DNA of 64,000 nucleotides from assembly GCA_951812925.1 (NCBI GenBank), contig OX638369.1, forward strand, positions 15,591,329 through 15,655,328. The letters are read 5' to 3'. Below the pieces are notes generated by a model. It was not told the DNA's origin and ran no database searches. It worked only from the letters and a program-made list of their open reading frames with translations. The stretch comes from Calliopum simillimum. Lineage: Eukaryota > Arthropoda > Insecta > Diptera > Lauxaniidae. Numbering within the stretch: position 1 is the stretch's first letter; every line of letters begins with the position of its first letter. Positions 43,601-55,070 of the stretch are shown piece after piece. Both the position numbers and the translations under genes were made by a program.

Positions 43601-46276
43601 ATTCAAATGTGTTACAGAAAATCATAAAAAAACCATACAAATGCATTGAAGATCAAAAAAGAAAGATCATCATTTTAAAAAAAATCATTGGATCGTTCCC
43701 GATGGTCATTAAAATCAAAAACGTCTAGGTGGTGATTAATAGAGTCAACATTAATTTCTTCAGTTTGCGCAGGCGAATCCAAAAACCCATTACTCTTAAC
43801 TTGTTTCACATTTATTTTCTATTTAGGCTACTAAAAAGAAGAGTGCCGGCAGATTTTCGCTTTACGGATAACCGACTTGGCACGGTTGCGAAGCTTACAA
43901 AAGATTTTCCAATTAGTTGAGCTCTTATCAAGCAAATACGCTTTAAAAGCAAAGTTGCATCATAACGGTTGCATCATCATACCTTATTCTATCTCATTAG
44001 AACTTGAAGTTTTTTCTTTTGCTCTTATGACCGCTTTTATTCATCGTGGAGTGCTGCGAATGAACGATTTGAATGCTTTCGCAACAATTTTTTCAAGGGG
44101 TGTGGCAGCTCTAGTTTACATCTTGCCAAAATTTGTTGGAGAATTGCAGCTGCTGTAATACATGACCGAAGATCACATTTAAGTCCGGATATTGCCAATC
44201 TAACAGTGCTTTGATCTTCAAAATGCTTCACTTCGTTAGACTTCCGTTCAAACTATTATTTAAATTATCAGTATAACTCAATGTGCTGTCATTCTTCCTG
44301 AGATAAATACACACACCCCACCTCCCGAGACACCATACTTCTCCACATACATGCAGTCTTAAAGCTTCATCGGTACATCACCATATTAGCTTACGTCTGT
44401 CCGACCTTATACTGATTTTGTTGTCTCGTTTGAAAACACCACCCTACCCCACTTTTAAAATTAGTTTTGAGTATTTTTCTGCAATTCCCAATCTAAGTTT
44501 TTTTGAACTGATAATCAACAAAATATTTTGACTTTAGCACGCCGTCTCATACCACCCATACTTATGAATCTACAAACTGTTTCTGCACTAATAATGAATT
44601 TTTATACAGGCAGAATTCTCAGCTACCTAGTAACTGCATTTGGGTTCTTCGACAGTTCTAAATTAACACATATTTTTTATTTGCAATGTAACGGACAAAG
44701 GACAAATCAGTTACGGACTTTATCTTTCAACAAACTAATGGCTCGAAGCATACTACTTGCTTGTTTATATTTGCTAACTAAGTCACAAAACTGATCGAAT
44801 GTATTTTGTTGAAAATAATTATTATTCTTTATTGATCTTCGATGGATTTTTAAATAAAGTGTATAATTCTTTTATGAACCTATAGTTTTGTAAAATATTA
44901 AAAATAAAAATATTTGAACGAATCAAAGTAACTAATTTTCCACCATACCATAATCTTGCTAAGTATTCGATCAGAACTGTGAGTCAATGTTCTAAGTATA
45001 GTGCGCCCGTAATTAAAAAATTATTATAATAAAATATGTTTTTATGATCAGTAATAAAAAGCCATTTACTTTAAATTGACCGTACCGAGTCGGTCATCAA
45101 CAGACTATAACTTTGTTATAATAAATCAAACCCATTTAAAAGTAAATATTCCATAGGAGAAAATGTTAGCATTACGAAAGCATTAATCAACAACATAAAC
45201 TCACTTAAAAGACCTTAATATCCATGCTTTCAGCTCGTGTCTATCAATATATTCATCATTATTTAAATCCATCATTTTGATAAGTACTGCTAAACGTTTT
45301 TTTGATTCCTCTGGTGAAAGAGTGTCATACTCTTGAGCTTCTTTAACATTACCTTAAAAATAAATTGAAAAAAAAATATAAAATAAATTTATAATTAAAA
45401 GAAATATTTAAAAATCTACTGTTTTTATATAGCTGGTAAAAATATATATTGAAAAACTTAACCCTTTCGACCCGGCTGGGTCAATATACATATGTAAATT
45501 GGGATATATTGTCCCAGCCGGGTCGAAAGGGTTAAAGCAATCAAAACGTACCAATTTCTAATGAAAATTAAAAGCATCATAACCTTATAAACATTGTTTT
45601 TTTTAAATAATTTCAAAAATTATATACACTTTAAAGACTTCGCGAAACTAAAGCTAGAAACTAAAAAGTTCAATAAACTTTTTATGCATCATTTGTGAAA
45701 ATATCTTTAATAATAATAATTCATTGCCAGCTAAAAGAAAACAACAATATCTATACCTAAAATAAATTGCAAACACAACATCAAATGCATAAGAACGAAA
45801 TACAATTGCAAAAGGCAGCTGTTTTTTGAAAACTCAATTTCTTTCTATTTTTTTTTTTTTTTTTTTTTGTGAAAAATTTGTATTCATTATAAAAATACCA
45901 ATTTGCCCCTATAACTTTAAACTATTTTAGATTTTTGTTTTTTTTTTTTTTTTTGTAATTAAAACGTTCTTAGCGCATCATTCTGCTAATTTATGCGCGT
46001 ACATACTATTTATTTTAATAATATAAACAAATCAAAATAAAATAAATGGCAAATTTGAATGCTCTTACCAATTATAGCTTCATGGTCAAATTCAACATTG
46101 TGTTCACCATTGTCATCACTATGATGTGAATCCTTTGCGCTGTACATGCCATCCTTAACGCGTTCTTTACTCGTGTGCTTTTCATGCTTGTGTGGAGTAA
46201 TACCAGCATAAGCAGGCATGGTGCTTACAACAAGTAGTAACATCGTTGTTAATAAGAATAACATTAATTTATACAT
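40686..46276 (-). CDS. scf: CREC-family EF-hand protein, supercoiling factor/reticulocalbin-like
   Basis: Secretory-pathway Ca2+-binding protein of the reticulocalbin/calumenin family. Three exons on the reverse strand, complement(46069..46276, 45205..45352, 40686..41343), join in frame to 337 residues; donors are GTAAGA and GTGAGT, acceptors TTTAAG and ATTTAG. The start at 46,276 was chosen over an earlier in-frame ATG because it opens a clear signal peptide (MYKLMLFLLTTMLLLVVS). Exon 2 reads NVKEAQEYDTLSPEES and carries EF-hand 1 (DLNNDEYIDRHE). Exon 3 has five more loops: DQDNDDQITWKE, DTNQDGVLNADE, DKNHDGKIDFQE, DANKDGVLTGNE, DEDHDDRLSYME. The C-terminus HHLADEL looks like a KDEL-type ER-retrieval signal with Ala at the first position. 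By recall it closely matches Drosophila scf. Repeats in the introns do not disturb splice sites. Confidence 0.92.
41491..41663. mobile_element. 173-bp palindromic MITE in scf intron
   Basis: GGAAGGATGGAAAAACTGCT with TAAGTCGACTTAAGC at the left mirrors GACTTAAGCAGTTTTTCC TTCC at the right. GAGCTCCATTTTCAATTAGT and ACTATTAGAAAATTGAGCTC also pair. The loop is near 41,575. Confidence 0.7.
42040..42450. repeat. foldback-family fragment in scf intron
   Basis: Shares the ordered landmarks AATTTTGAAGAAAGG, TGCATATAACCTCAAAAATA, TTTTTAGGTTAGGATATTTC and GATTCCGGATTCAGGATCAA with the foldback element at 30,290-30,947, with a partial internal repetition. From 42,451 to 45,204 the intron has no recognisable gene; frames at 43.5-44.8 kb resemble nothing I know. 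Confidence 0.5.
45468..45535. mobile_element. 60-bp palindrome flanked by TTAA (piggyBac-like micro-element)
   Basis: TTAA, then CCCTTTCGACCCGGCTGGG (45,472-45,490), a short AT-rich loop, then CCCAGCCGGGTCGAAAGGG (45,513-45,531), then TTAA. The 19-bp arms are perfect. TTAA duplication and CCC-starting ends are the hallmark of piggyBac-type insertions. It lies in the first intron of the scf-like gene. Confidence 0.6.
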
Positions 46277-46810
46277 TTTTATTGAACTTAAGTAGATTGT
46301 ATTATACAAATTAACTAGAAAAAATCGATGTAAACGATGAGCTTGTTTGAAGGCAATGATCCTTATAGTATTTTAATTAATTACTGAAACAGTTGTGTTC
46401 GATTTCTTTATTCTATTTTATATGATAATTGCTTCAGCTTATGCGGCACAACTGATTCTGAATAATGCGCGCGTGTCTATGCCAAAAACGTTTTTCTGTT
46501 TCTTTCTATAGCTAGCTGGCTGTTGTTAAAATGTGGAAGCTGTGTCGATTTTAATTGGGTAAGCAGCGTAACGAACTGCGTATGAAAACAACCAAAAAAA
46601 AAATTAGAATACCACGTCAGATACGATATGTGTGTTTCTTGGCGCACGGCAAAGCGGCAACGTGAACTTATTTGACCTTTATCTGTGATGCTTATGCTTT
46701 AGGTTTAAAGTTGATGATGCTTTTCAACAAATATTTTTTATGATCGTCATTGTAGTTTTTTTAACACTGGAAAAAAGAAAAATAAAAACATTGGTATAAA
46801 CATCATCATA
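46277..46810 (-). promoter_or_regulatory. scf: 5' UTR and promoter region of the scf-like gene
   Basis: The sequence upstream of the ATG at 46,276 is AT-rich. I see no decisive TATA box or initiator. The region is bounded at 46,813 by a mariner insertion. This call is positional only. Confidence 0.25.
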
Positions 46811-46812
46811 TA

Positions 46813-47520
46813 TTGGGTGTACGCATTAATTTCCATCGTTTTTTTTTTTTATTTGAGACTTTATTTAAAGAAAATGGTACAATGTGTTTTATTCAAAGTA
46901 TTGCCCGTCGCTAATCACTACTTTTTCCCATCTTTCTGGCAATTTATGGATTCCATCCCAGAAAAATTGCGCCGGCTTGGCGGCCAAAAACGAATCGAGC
47001 CAATTTTCGATATCTTGAACTGAAGTGAAGCGTATTCCTGATAGGGCATTCTGCATCGATCGGAACAAATGGTAGTCTGATGGTGCAAGGTCTGGGCTAT
47101 AAGGCGGGTGAGGCAAAATTTGCCATCCGTTGTTTTCCAGGTAATTTTTGACTGGGGCAGCAATATGTGGCCGAGCGTTATCGTGGTGGAAAATGATTGA
47201 CTCGTGTATGGTCGCATACGTTGGCCGCTCTGCCTGGATTTTCTGCTTCAATCGAATCAATTGTTGACGATAGAGTTGAGCATTAATGGTTTGGCCACCT
47301 GGCAACAGCTCATAATGGATCACACCTAGCTGGTCCTGACCAGGACGTTCTTTGTCTTCGACATCAAAATCACAACTTTTAAACCGTCGAAACCACTCAC
47401 GACAGCTTGATTCAGCTGGAGCATAGTCCCCATAAACTTCTACAAGAATGCGAGTACTTTCGGCAGCTGTTTCCCAGTAGCAATGGGTAATAGCTAGCAT
47501 AAGAGTTGGTAATAGCAAAA
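46813..47520 (-). pseudogene. mariner transposase with large internal deletion
   Basis: The reverse strand (47,518-46,889) reads TAAESTRILVEVYGDYAPAE, CREWFRRFKSCDFDVEDKER (helix-turn-helix region), then directly DQLGVIHYELLPGGQTINAQ, FHHDNARPHIA (second catalytic Asp) and HPPYSPDLAPSDYHLFRSM (third Asp in the mariner D34D arrangement). The stretch that should contain the first catalytic Asp and linker is missing between ERPGQ and DQLG. The 3' terminus TTGGGTGTACGCATTAA is at 46,813; I did not find the matching other end. An internally deleted, immobile copy upstream of the scf-like gene. Confidence 0.85.
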
Positions 47521-47623
47521 GTGAGGGTCTAACCTATTACCGCATCGCTGAATTTTAACACAGCGATGTCATTGAAAACTCAGATGTGAACAACTCGTAT
47601 ACAAGGGTGTAGGAGTGTATCAG

Positions 47624-47720
47624 CTCTTACCTATTCATATGCCAACTCCTATGACCTATTCACCTCTTACCTATTCATATGCCAACTCCTATGACCTATT
47701 CACCTCTTACCTATTCATAT
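47624..47720. repeat. 40-bp tandem repeat, 2.4 copies
   Basis: The unit CTCTTACCTATTCATATGCC followed by AACTCCTATGACCTATTCAC is repeated exactly, and a third partial copy ends at CATAT. The identity of the copies implies a recent expansion. Confidence 0.85.
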
Positions 47721-47894
47721 TACTTTGAAGAACAAAAATTACATAACTAATTGAATATTTTTAAAAATTTATTTTTGATTGCAATTTTACGTCTTTCGCC
47801 ACAAAGATTCATCATATTGATGTAACTATAATTATTTTTATTTTACTAAATTAATTATAATTGAAAAATTGCAAGTTGAAAAACTTTTGTGTTT

Positions 47895-47990
47895 GGTCTG
47901 GGCCGGAGTTAAACCGAGGACCTCACGGTTGCTACAACTTTCAATCGCAGTGCCAGTCGCTAGACCACTGCTCCATCCTCGCGCTCTTGC
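47895..47990 (-). tRNA. tRNA-like sequence (pseudogene or SINE head)
   Basis: The reverse strand reads GGATGGAGCAGTGGTCTAGC (A-box-like), then GACTGGCACTGCGATTGAAA, then GTCCTCGGTTTAACTCCGGC (B-box-like, with TTTAACTCC for the usual TTCGANTCC). The spacing is right for a tRNA, but I cannot fold an unambiguous acceptor stem or anticodon. It is more likely a degraded tRNA or the head of a tRNA-derived SINE than a working gene. Confidence 0.35.
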
Positions 47991-48599
47991 GAAGCTGACT
48001 TATTGACTTATTTTGTTTTTGCTAGTGGGCTATTACCAACTCGCTTACGTTTTTCATAACTAGAGCAAAAGTAAACAAAAAAAAATCGCAGCAATAATTG
48101 TCTTATTACCAACTCGCTGAAATATTCAGAACTTAAACAATCATCCTCGTCTCTTGCCCCGCAAGTTATTACCAACTCAATTGCCATTTTCAGTATTGAA
48201 TTCAATTGCTAGTGGGTTTCTTTGAAATATAGTAGTGAAATTAAACTTCCCGCAAATTCAAGCATTTGTAATAACAAAAACTTTTCACAAAACATCTTAA
48301 GTCGAGATAAATACAGGTTAAATGGCAAAAAAAAAGTTTGACAAAAGCACTTCCTATGGAAAGAACTGAATTTCTTAAATCAAAAAATATACACAAAAAG
48401 AATTGAGAAGCATCAAAGTAGTTTTTTAGCTCTCCTGAGAAATTGCCAATTTCGAGTTAAATTGTTTTGTCAAAAGTCCACAAATATGAAAACCACAAAA
48501 TATGAACACTTTTTCCCTACCATTGACTACTCCAAAATATGAAGTTGGTGCAAAAGCTTTAAAATATGAAAATAATTTTTTATTTTTTTATTTCTTATG

Positions 48600-49990
48600 C
48601 CCTATCCACAATCAATGCAGGAACAGGTGCAAGTGAAACAGTTAGTTGAAATATCATGAGTTAGAGCAGAGCAGGAAATTCTATTTTACCGCTGCAGGAT
48701 TTGAGAAAAATAGTAAAGAGAGTAAAAAAAAGCTTTTTGATTTCATGCAAAGCAGTTGCTTGTTCCCTTGCTGCGTGTACAGGAAAACAAGCTAGTGACA
48801 ATTTTTTTGTAATTTATGAAGCAAACGGGTACATTTAGAAGTATTCGATACCATACTCATGTTGGAAATATACCAAAAGTATAATTAAAACCTTCTGACT
48901 GTCTTACATTGTTTCTTTAACACATTATTGTTATAATTGGTTTCGTTTCATAACATATACAATATCTTCTACTAATATATAAAAATGAGATTTTGCTTGT
49001 TTGTATGTTTGTTATTTATGGACTCGGAAACTAACAAACCGATTTGAATGAAATTTTCACAATACCTTAGTATTATAAAAAGCTAGGTCATAAGCTAAGA
49101 AAGAAGGTAGTGCCACGCCACCACAGCTCTAAATCAGCAGATAATCGAAATTTGGTGCATGTATAAAGTGAAATAGAAGAAATAATTTCTACTGAAAAAA
49201 GGGCGATGCGACGCCCCTCTAAAAACTAATTTGTAGTAGCTCTGAAACTACTTGTCGCAGATAATTGAAATTGGGTACATCTATAAAGTGCACTAGGATA
49301 AAGTATTATCAGTGAAAAAGTGGACCCCCAAAGAAATTAATTTATCATATCTCTAAAAATATCTAATAGATATGGATGAGATTTGGTATATGTATTAAAA
49401 GTACCAAGACAAATAATGTCCATTAAAAAAATGGGCGGTACCATGCCTTTAAAAAATTTCGTCATATTTTAAAGGTATTTAACGCATAAAGATCAGATTT
49501 GGGACATATATAAATTGCATTGGAACAATTAACATCCCTTAAAAAAATTGTTGATGCCTCGCCCCCAGTACAACACAGGGTGTAGCAACGCACACCGGGA
49601 AATGCTTGTTGTAAAATAAATATCAAAAATTTGTGAGTACTTGCTCTATATTCGGTTACGTGCAGATTTAGCAAGAAAAAATAAGCATCACTATAAACAT
49701 TTGTTTGACAAATGTCAAATTTAAAAAAAAAAATAATTTAAATAAAACACAATTAAGGGATTAATAGCAATTTGGTTCGACGTCAACAAAATGGTAAGTT
49801 AAATTATTATTTTTTGTAGCACATTTTAATCGTTTTAAATGCTTAATTATAGGAATCGGCATAACCGTCAAATTTTCCTGCAAGCATTGATTGCAGACAG
49901 TTTTTGGTGCCAGTGCAGGAAAGAGCACAAAACAAAAAAAAGCTTTCAGATTTTCCTGCAAGTGCCGCATTGATTGTGGTTGAGCCATAA
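48600..49990. repeat. possible inverted-end element containing dispersed repeats
   Basis: CCACAATCAATGCAGGAA near 48,607 has an inverted counterpart GCATTGATTGTGG near 49,970. The interior contains a dispersed repeat at about 48,970-49,620 (CTCGGAAACTAACAAACCGA, GGTAGTGCCACGCC) of the GGCGTGGC style seen elsewhere. Borders are uncertain. Confidence 0.3.
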
Positions 49991-50394
49991 CTCTTTGTTT
50001 TTTATATGGGATTAGTGAAGCGAACAAAATGAATAAAATAAGTGAGTTTTTAAATAAAAAATATTTATTTCAAAACTACTGGAACCTGATTTTTTTAGTT
50101 CTTGCCCTTTTCGTAAATATGAACAAATAGTTCATATTATCGCGAGCACACTGCCTTTCGTAAATATGAACAGTCTCGGAAAAATAAGAAGGCTTGGTTT
50201 TAATAAGTTCATATTTTCGCGAGCTTTGAACTTTTTTTCGCCCCTTCGATATTCTGCAAAACTCACTAAGCACAGCAAGCGTCAAGGTGTGCAGAGTATG
50301 AAAAAAGTAAATCAGGCTTTTGAGCATGGCTTGTGCTTTGTTTTTTGTATATTTTTCAAACCCTAAAATAAGTATTTGTTAATTTTTTTAAAAA

Positions 50395-52432
50395 GAAGAC
50401 CAAAGCGCTGCATTTGCAAAAACACAACAAACCAAAACAAAAATGGTAATTTTCAATGTATTTGTCGGAGTTGAGATATTGCGATGAGATATTCGAACCT
50501 AAAAGTTCAATAACACAATTTTTTAGGTTATATTTATAAGGACGCTCGAAATTGTTTGCTATTTTCTATTAAATGCAGCATTTAGTTCTGTCCTTTGTCT
50601 TCAAAAAAGAGCTTTGAAGTGGTATTGTGTGATTTCTCTTTTAAGTTATAACCATTATGACCAGTGGCGGATCTAAGTAATTTGCCGCCCTAGGCACTTA
50701 TTTTTTCGCCACCCCCCCCCCCCCCTTCAGATTTTTTTTTTTTTATAGTACAAGAAGCTTGTAATAAAAACAAATAAATAGGTTACATCAACGCTTTAAT
50801 GATTTGTATGTTTATATACATCGTTTATTCATACAATAACAAATTTTTCGTCTAATTTTGTTAAGTGCAAATTGGTGAATAATATCCTCACAATCTAATT
50901 CAAGTAAAATATCTTTTTCTATTGTATTAATACAGTAAAGTTGTCAAAAAATGTATGAAGACCTAGAAAAAATTGCGCACTGGAATTTTTTTTTTACCTA
51001 ATGTTTTTAGGACCACTATAGAAGCTTAATGTCAAAAAGGTGACCTCCCCACCCTTGCGCATTAGCCGCCATCTTGAAATATGTTTGATTCAATTTATCT
51101 CGTTTCCTGTTAGTCGGATAGAAAAAATTGTTAACAAAAATTAGGGGCAATAAAATTCTACGTTTTTTTGATTCCGGACGCGATATCCATAAGTTGATAT
51201 TTTGAGCGGTAGAGGCCGCCAAAGTTACAAAAAATCAGTTTTTTTTTCCATTTGCACCCACTGGGTGTTGATTTTTCAAAAAGTTATGCAAACCTAATTT
51301 TTAGCATTTGCAAAACCAAGCAAAATATTGTTTAAATTAAGTCATTATCTCAATTGGTTCTCGAGTTATAGTACAGTAAAAATGTCCTAAAATGTACGTA
51401 AAAATGTAAAAAGACCTAGAAAAAATTGCGCACTGCAATTTGTTTTTGCCTAGTGTTTTTAGGACCTCTCTAGAGGCCTAAAACCAAACAGGTGACCTCG
51501 CCCCCTCTGCGCTTCAGCTGCCATCTGGAAATGGTTTTGATTCGATTTATCACGTTTCCTTTTGGTCGCATAGAAAAAAATTACGGGCAATAAAATTTTA
51601 CGTATTTTTGATCTGGGACGCAGTATCCATAAGTTGATATTCTGAGCGGTATAGGCCGCCAAAGTTTAAAAAAATCGGTTTTTTCCCATTTTGACCCACT
51701 GGGTGTTAATTTTTCAAAATGTTGGGACCACTAAATTTTTAGCTCTTGTAAAAACAATCAAAATAGATTTTAAATAAAATGATTATCTCAATTGGTCTCG
51801 AGTTATTACAAGTTATAAATAAAATGCGTGAAAAAATTTTTTCTTTATGTTTTTTATCTGAATATTGATCACATAATTCTTAATTACTTGAGAACCAATT
51901 GAGATAATCACTTCATTTGAACAATATTTTGCTTGTTTTGCAAACGCTACAAATTATGTTTGCACAACTTTTTGAACAATCAACACCCAGTGGGTGCAAA
52001 TGAAAAAAAAAAACTGATTTTTTGTCCATTTTGCATTTGATAAGAGTTCTTGAACTTATAGTCCTTTGGTCTTATAGAACAATATTTCAATCACTCATTT
52101 TGCCGCCCTGGGCATTGAGTTAACTTTTCTTAAATATCTTATGTCTTTTTTTTATCACTCCGTAAATTTGCCGCCCCCCAAAATCTGCCGCCCTAGGCAG
52201 GTGCCTACTGGTGCCTTAGGGTTAATCCGCCACTGATTATGACACATAAAAGTTAAAAATCGTATGTGAATTCTCATATCATTTGTCACTCAATGGTGTC
52301 ATTTACAAATGGTCATAACTTTTCAAATTAAAATCATTCAAGACCACTTTATAGCTCATGTTGAAGACGAAGAACAGTACCAAATGCTGCATTTAATAGA
52401 AAATAGCAAACAAATTTCGTGCGTCCCTTACA
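50395..52432. repeat. foldback-family copy split by a hAT element
   Basis: Left part 50,395-50,653 (AAAACACAACAAACCAAAAC, ATTTTTTAGGTTATATTTAT, CTTTTAAGTTATAACC) and right part 52,244-52,432 (ATGGTCATAACTTTTCAAAT, CATGTTGAAGACGAAGAACA) belong to the family at 30,290-30,947. A hAT insertion separates them, so the hAT copy is younger than this foldback copy. The right terminus of the foldback copy is degraded. Confidence 0.65.
50662..52235. mobile_element. non-autonomous hAT element, TSD ATTATGAC
   Basis: Ends CAGTGGCGGAT (50,662) and ATCCGCCACTG (to 52,235) are inverted, and the 8-bp target duplication ATTATGAC is perfect (50,654-50,661; 52,236-52,243). CAGTGGCGGAT-type ends and an 8-bp duplication are diagnostic of hAT elements. 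TTTGCCGCCCTAGGC recurs inside both ends. The 1,574-bp body has no transposase. It contains a diverged direct duplication (about 50,958-51,240 against 51,412-51,665; shared GACCTAGAAAAAATTGCGCA) and an inverted piece (CACCCAGTGGGTGCAAATG at about 51,985 against 51,250). Confidence 0.88.
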
Positions 52433-52689
52433 GGCTATCGAACTATCCAGTTTTCGCCCGGACAATCCGTTTTTTGAAAGTTTTTCCGGGTCCAATTATT
52501 TGGAAAGCTTAAAATATGTCAAGTATTTTATTTTCGTTCTCAAACAATTCTGAAATATGTATTTATGTAAAAGATTTTAAGTTGTTGACTAATGTTAAAA
52601 TTAAATTTTGTTTATTTTATAATTTTGTCAAGTTTTCGTAAAAAATTTACGATTTATGTTTTGTTTTTTAATAATATTTTTTCATAATC

Positions 52690-52832
52690 TATATTTCCGT
52701 GGACTTTTGATAAAACAGCCTAACTCGAAATTGGCAACTTTTCAGGAGAACCTAATTAACTACTTTTCAATAATGTGGCTCAATTTCGTTGATGCAGCGT
52801 TGAATGACTTTGTCAAAAGTCCAGAGATTTAT
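52690..52832. mobile_element. short MITE related to 27,496-27,857
   Basis: CCGTGGACTTTTGATAAAAC and AGCCTAACTCGAAATTGGCA at the left match the left arm of the 27.5-kb MITE; the right end GACTTTGTCAAAAGTCCAGAG is its inverse. The interior is shorter. Adjacent sequence to 52,965 shows nothing further. Confidence 0.5.
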
Positions 52833-52969
52833 GGTTGTTTTTTTTTTTTTATAATTAAAAAGTAATGATCTCTTTTTTATTCTTTTGGCTTTTTTTAACT
52901 TTCGGGAATTCTTTTTCACTGTGTTCAGTTTTTGAAAATGAAAAAGTTGCCAAGCCTGGTTCCCTATAT

Positions 52970-55070
52970 GGGTGATTCTCAGATAACTGTAGTTTTTGTG
53001 TCCTCTGGCGATTTCACCTATACAGCAGGCTTTTTTTTCACAAAAAATGACGCTATAAGTTAGAAACTATGTTTTTCTAATAGATCGGATCAATTTTACC
53101 ACCAAATAATTATTGGTCTACTGTGAAAGTTTGGAAATACACCCCAAATGTCACAAACGTGGCATGTCCTACCCCTACTTTTTATACACAAAACGATGAA
53201 AAACGACCCAAAAACGGAAATAGAACAGAAAACAAGTTACTACACATATTAAGTAAATACTTAAGGCTACAATATTCTGAACTCATCTGCAGTTTTAAAT
53301 AATTTTTAGAGGGCACAATTTCGAATTGAAAACTGTCCCCTAGTTTTGGAAAAAAAAAATTTCTTGAAAGCATTATGCTACTACTGCATGGTACTACTGT
53401 TTCAGTCAATAGATTGCAATACATATGCATTAATTCTGATCACTATCCATCACCCAAAGGTCATCATGTCCAGGCGCGTCCAAAAAGAAATCCGTTTGCG
53501 TTTTATAGGGCAGTTTATAAACAAAACAGTTTTTTTTAAAAATTATGGTCACAAACGTGGCACTCGGCACTCCCAGGTAGTACATTCTATTTTATGCATG
53601 AAATAATTTTTTTGTAGGATTTGCAGACATGACCCCAAATTCTTTCGGAAAAATCTTGAACTCAAAGGCGTGCTTTACAATGAGCGATAAACTACAAAAA
53701 TGTCACAAACGTGGCGCATCAAAAATGTCACAAACGTGGCACTTTTTATCAGTCTGCAAAAAACATATTTCGATGTAAAGTTTGAGTATACAGATGTTAA
53801 GTTAAAGGCTATTAATTATGTTTTTAATACAAAAATTTTTCTACAGCATCAGAATCCTGAGTTATCCTTGCTCAAAAGTGAAAAAATCACTGTTTTGACA
53901 CCAACTTAAAGCTATAGAACAAAAGCAACAACAAGTGAAATTAATTTTTGTCAATGGATTCTGACAGCCAAATTTATTGTCAACAAGACATAATTTACCG
54001 TTTTTCAATTGGATTCCCAGCTTCCGAGTTATAAGCGTTTAAAGTAAGGACATCTTTCGATAACATACAAAGGATTTTTCGAGGCCGAAAAGTTACAAAA
54101 AATCAAGTTTTATTATTTTTATCAATAATATATTTAATTTCAAAAATTTCGAGACCTTGCAGACCATAATCGCATGAAAAATTACAGTTCTATGCTAGAT
54201 TTAGTGAATAACCCTACTAAACTACTGCTTTGCAAATTAACAGAATCAAAATTTCATCTGTTCATTCACTAAATCTACAATAGAGCCTTATTTTTTCATT
54301 CGATTTTAGTCTGCAAGGGCTTAAAATTTTTGTGATAAAATATATTTCTGATAAAAATAATAAAACTTACCATTTTTGTTAATTTTTCGGTCCAGAAAAT
54401 CCTTTTTGTGTTATTGAGAGGTATCCTTTTTTTTAAAGGCTCATAACTCGGAAACTGGGAATCCAATTGAAAAACGGTAAATTATGTCTAGTTGGTAATA
54501 AATTCGGCTATCTGAATCCATTGACAAAAATTAATTTAACTTGTTGTTTTTATTAAGTAGATGTCAAAACTGTGATTTTTTCACTTTTGAGCAAGGATAT
54601 CTAAAGATATTGATGTAATAGAAAAAAACCAAGATCGGATTCGTAATTAGGAGATTCTAATCCACCATAAATGGCTATAAAAACAGAGGACAGGAAACCA
54701 TAGTTGATCTTTAGGGCGGTAGGGTATAAAAAAAATGGACCACTTGAGACATGACACCATCGCAAAATTAGTCTTGAAGTGTAAATTTGTCATTATATGC
54801 AATATATCCGTCATCAAAACGCTTTAAAACCATAATTTTTCCATACAGTGGCTAAAATGTCACAAACGTGGCAATTTGGCCACAAACGTGGCAGCAAAAT
54901 TTCTTAATTTCGACCTCAAAGCCGTAAATTCACACTTGTAGTTGATCTACTTAAAAGGTGAGTTTTAAGAGTGTTTTTACACAAGATAGCATGAAGAAAC
55001 TTGCAAAAATCCAAAAAAATTATCTGCCAATTTTACAACTCGAAAAAGCACAGTTATCTAAGAATCACCC
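52970..55070. mobile_element. element B: 2.1-kb non-autonomous element, TSD ATAT
   Basis: The left end GGGTGATTCTCAGATAACTG and the right end CAGTTATCTAAGAATCACCC are inverted repeats with one mismatch. ATAT flanks both sides (52,966-52,969; 55,071-55,074). Six same-strand copies of a motif near TCACAAACGTGGCA lie at 53,149, 53,547, 53,701, 53,726, 54,858 and 54,878. No protein domain is recognisable; the 69-residue frame at 53,700-53,909 is duplicated at 55,772 only because the DNA is. The interior also has TIR-independent inverted segments: GACATAATTTACCG with CCAATTG-type matches near 54,000 and 54,470. Confidence 0.78.

Noticed and set aside
43543..44794. Several frames of 61-93 codons in the scf-like intron, including one with RVPADFRFTDNRLGTVAKL
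   Set aside because: Wording slightly resembles a coding sequence, but I recognise no family, frames do not join through plausible splice sites, and they are short.
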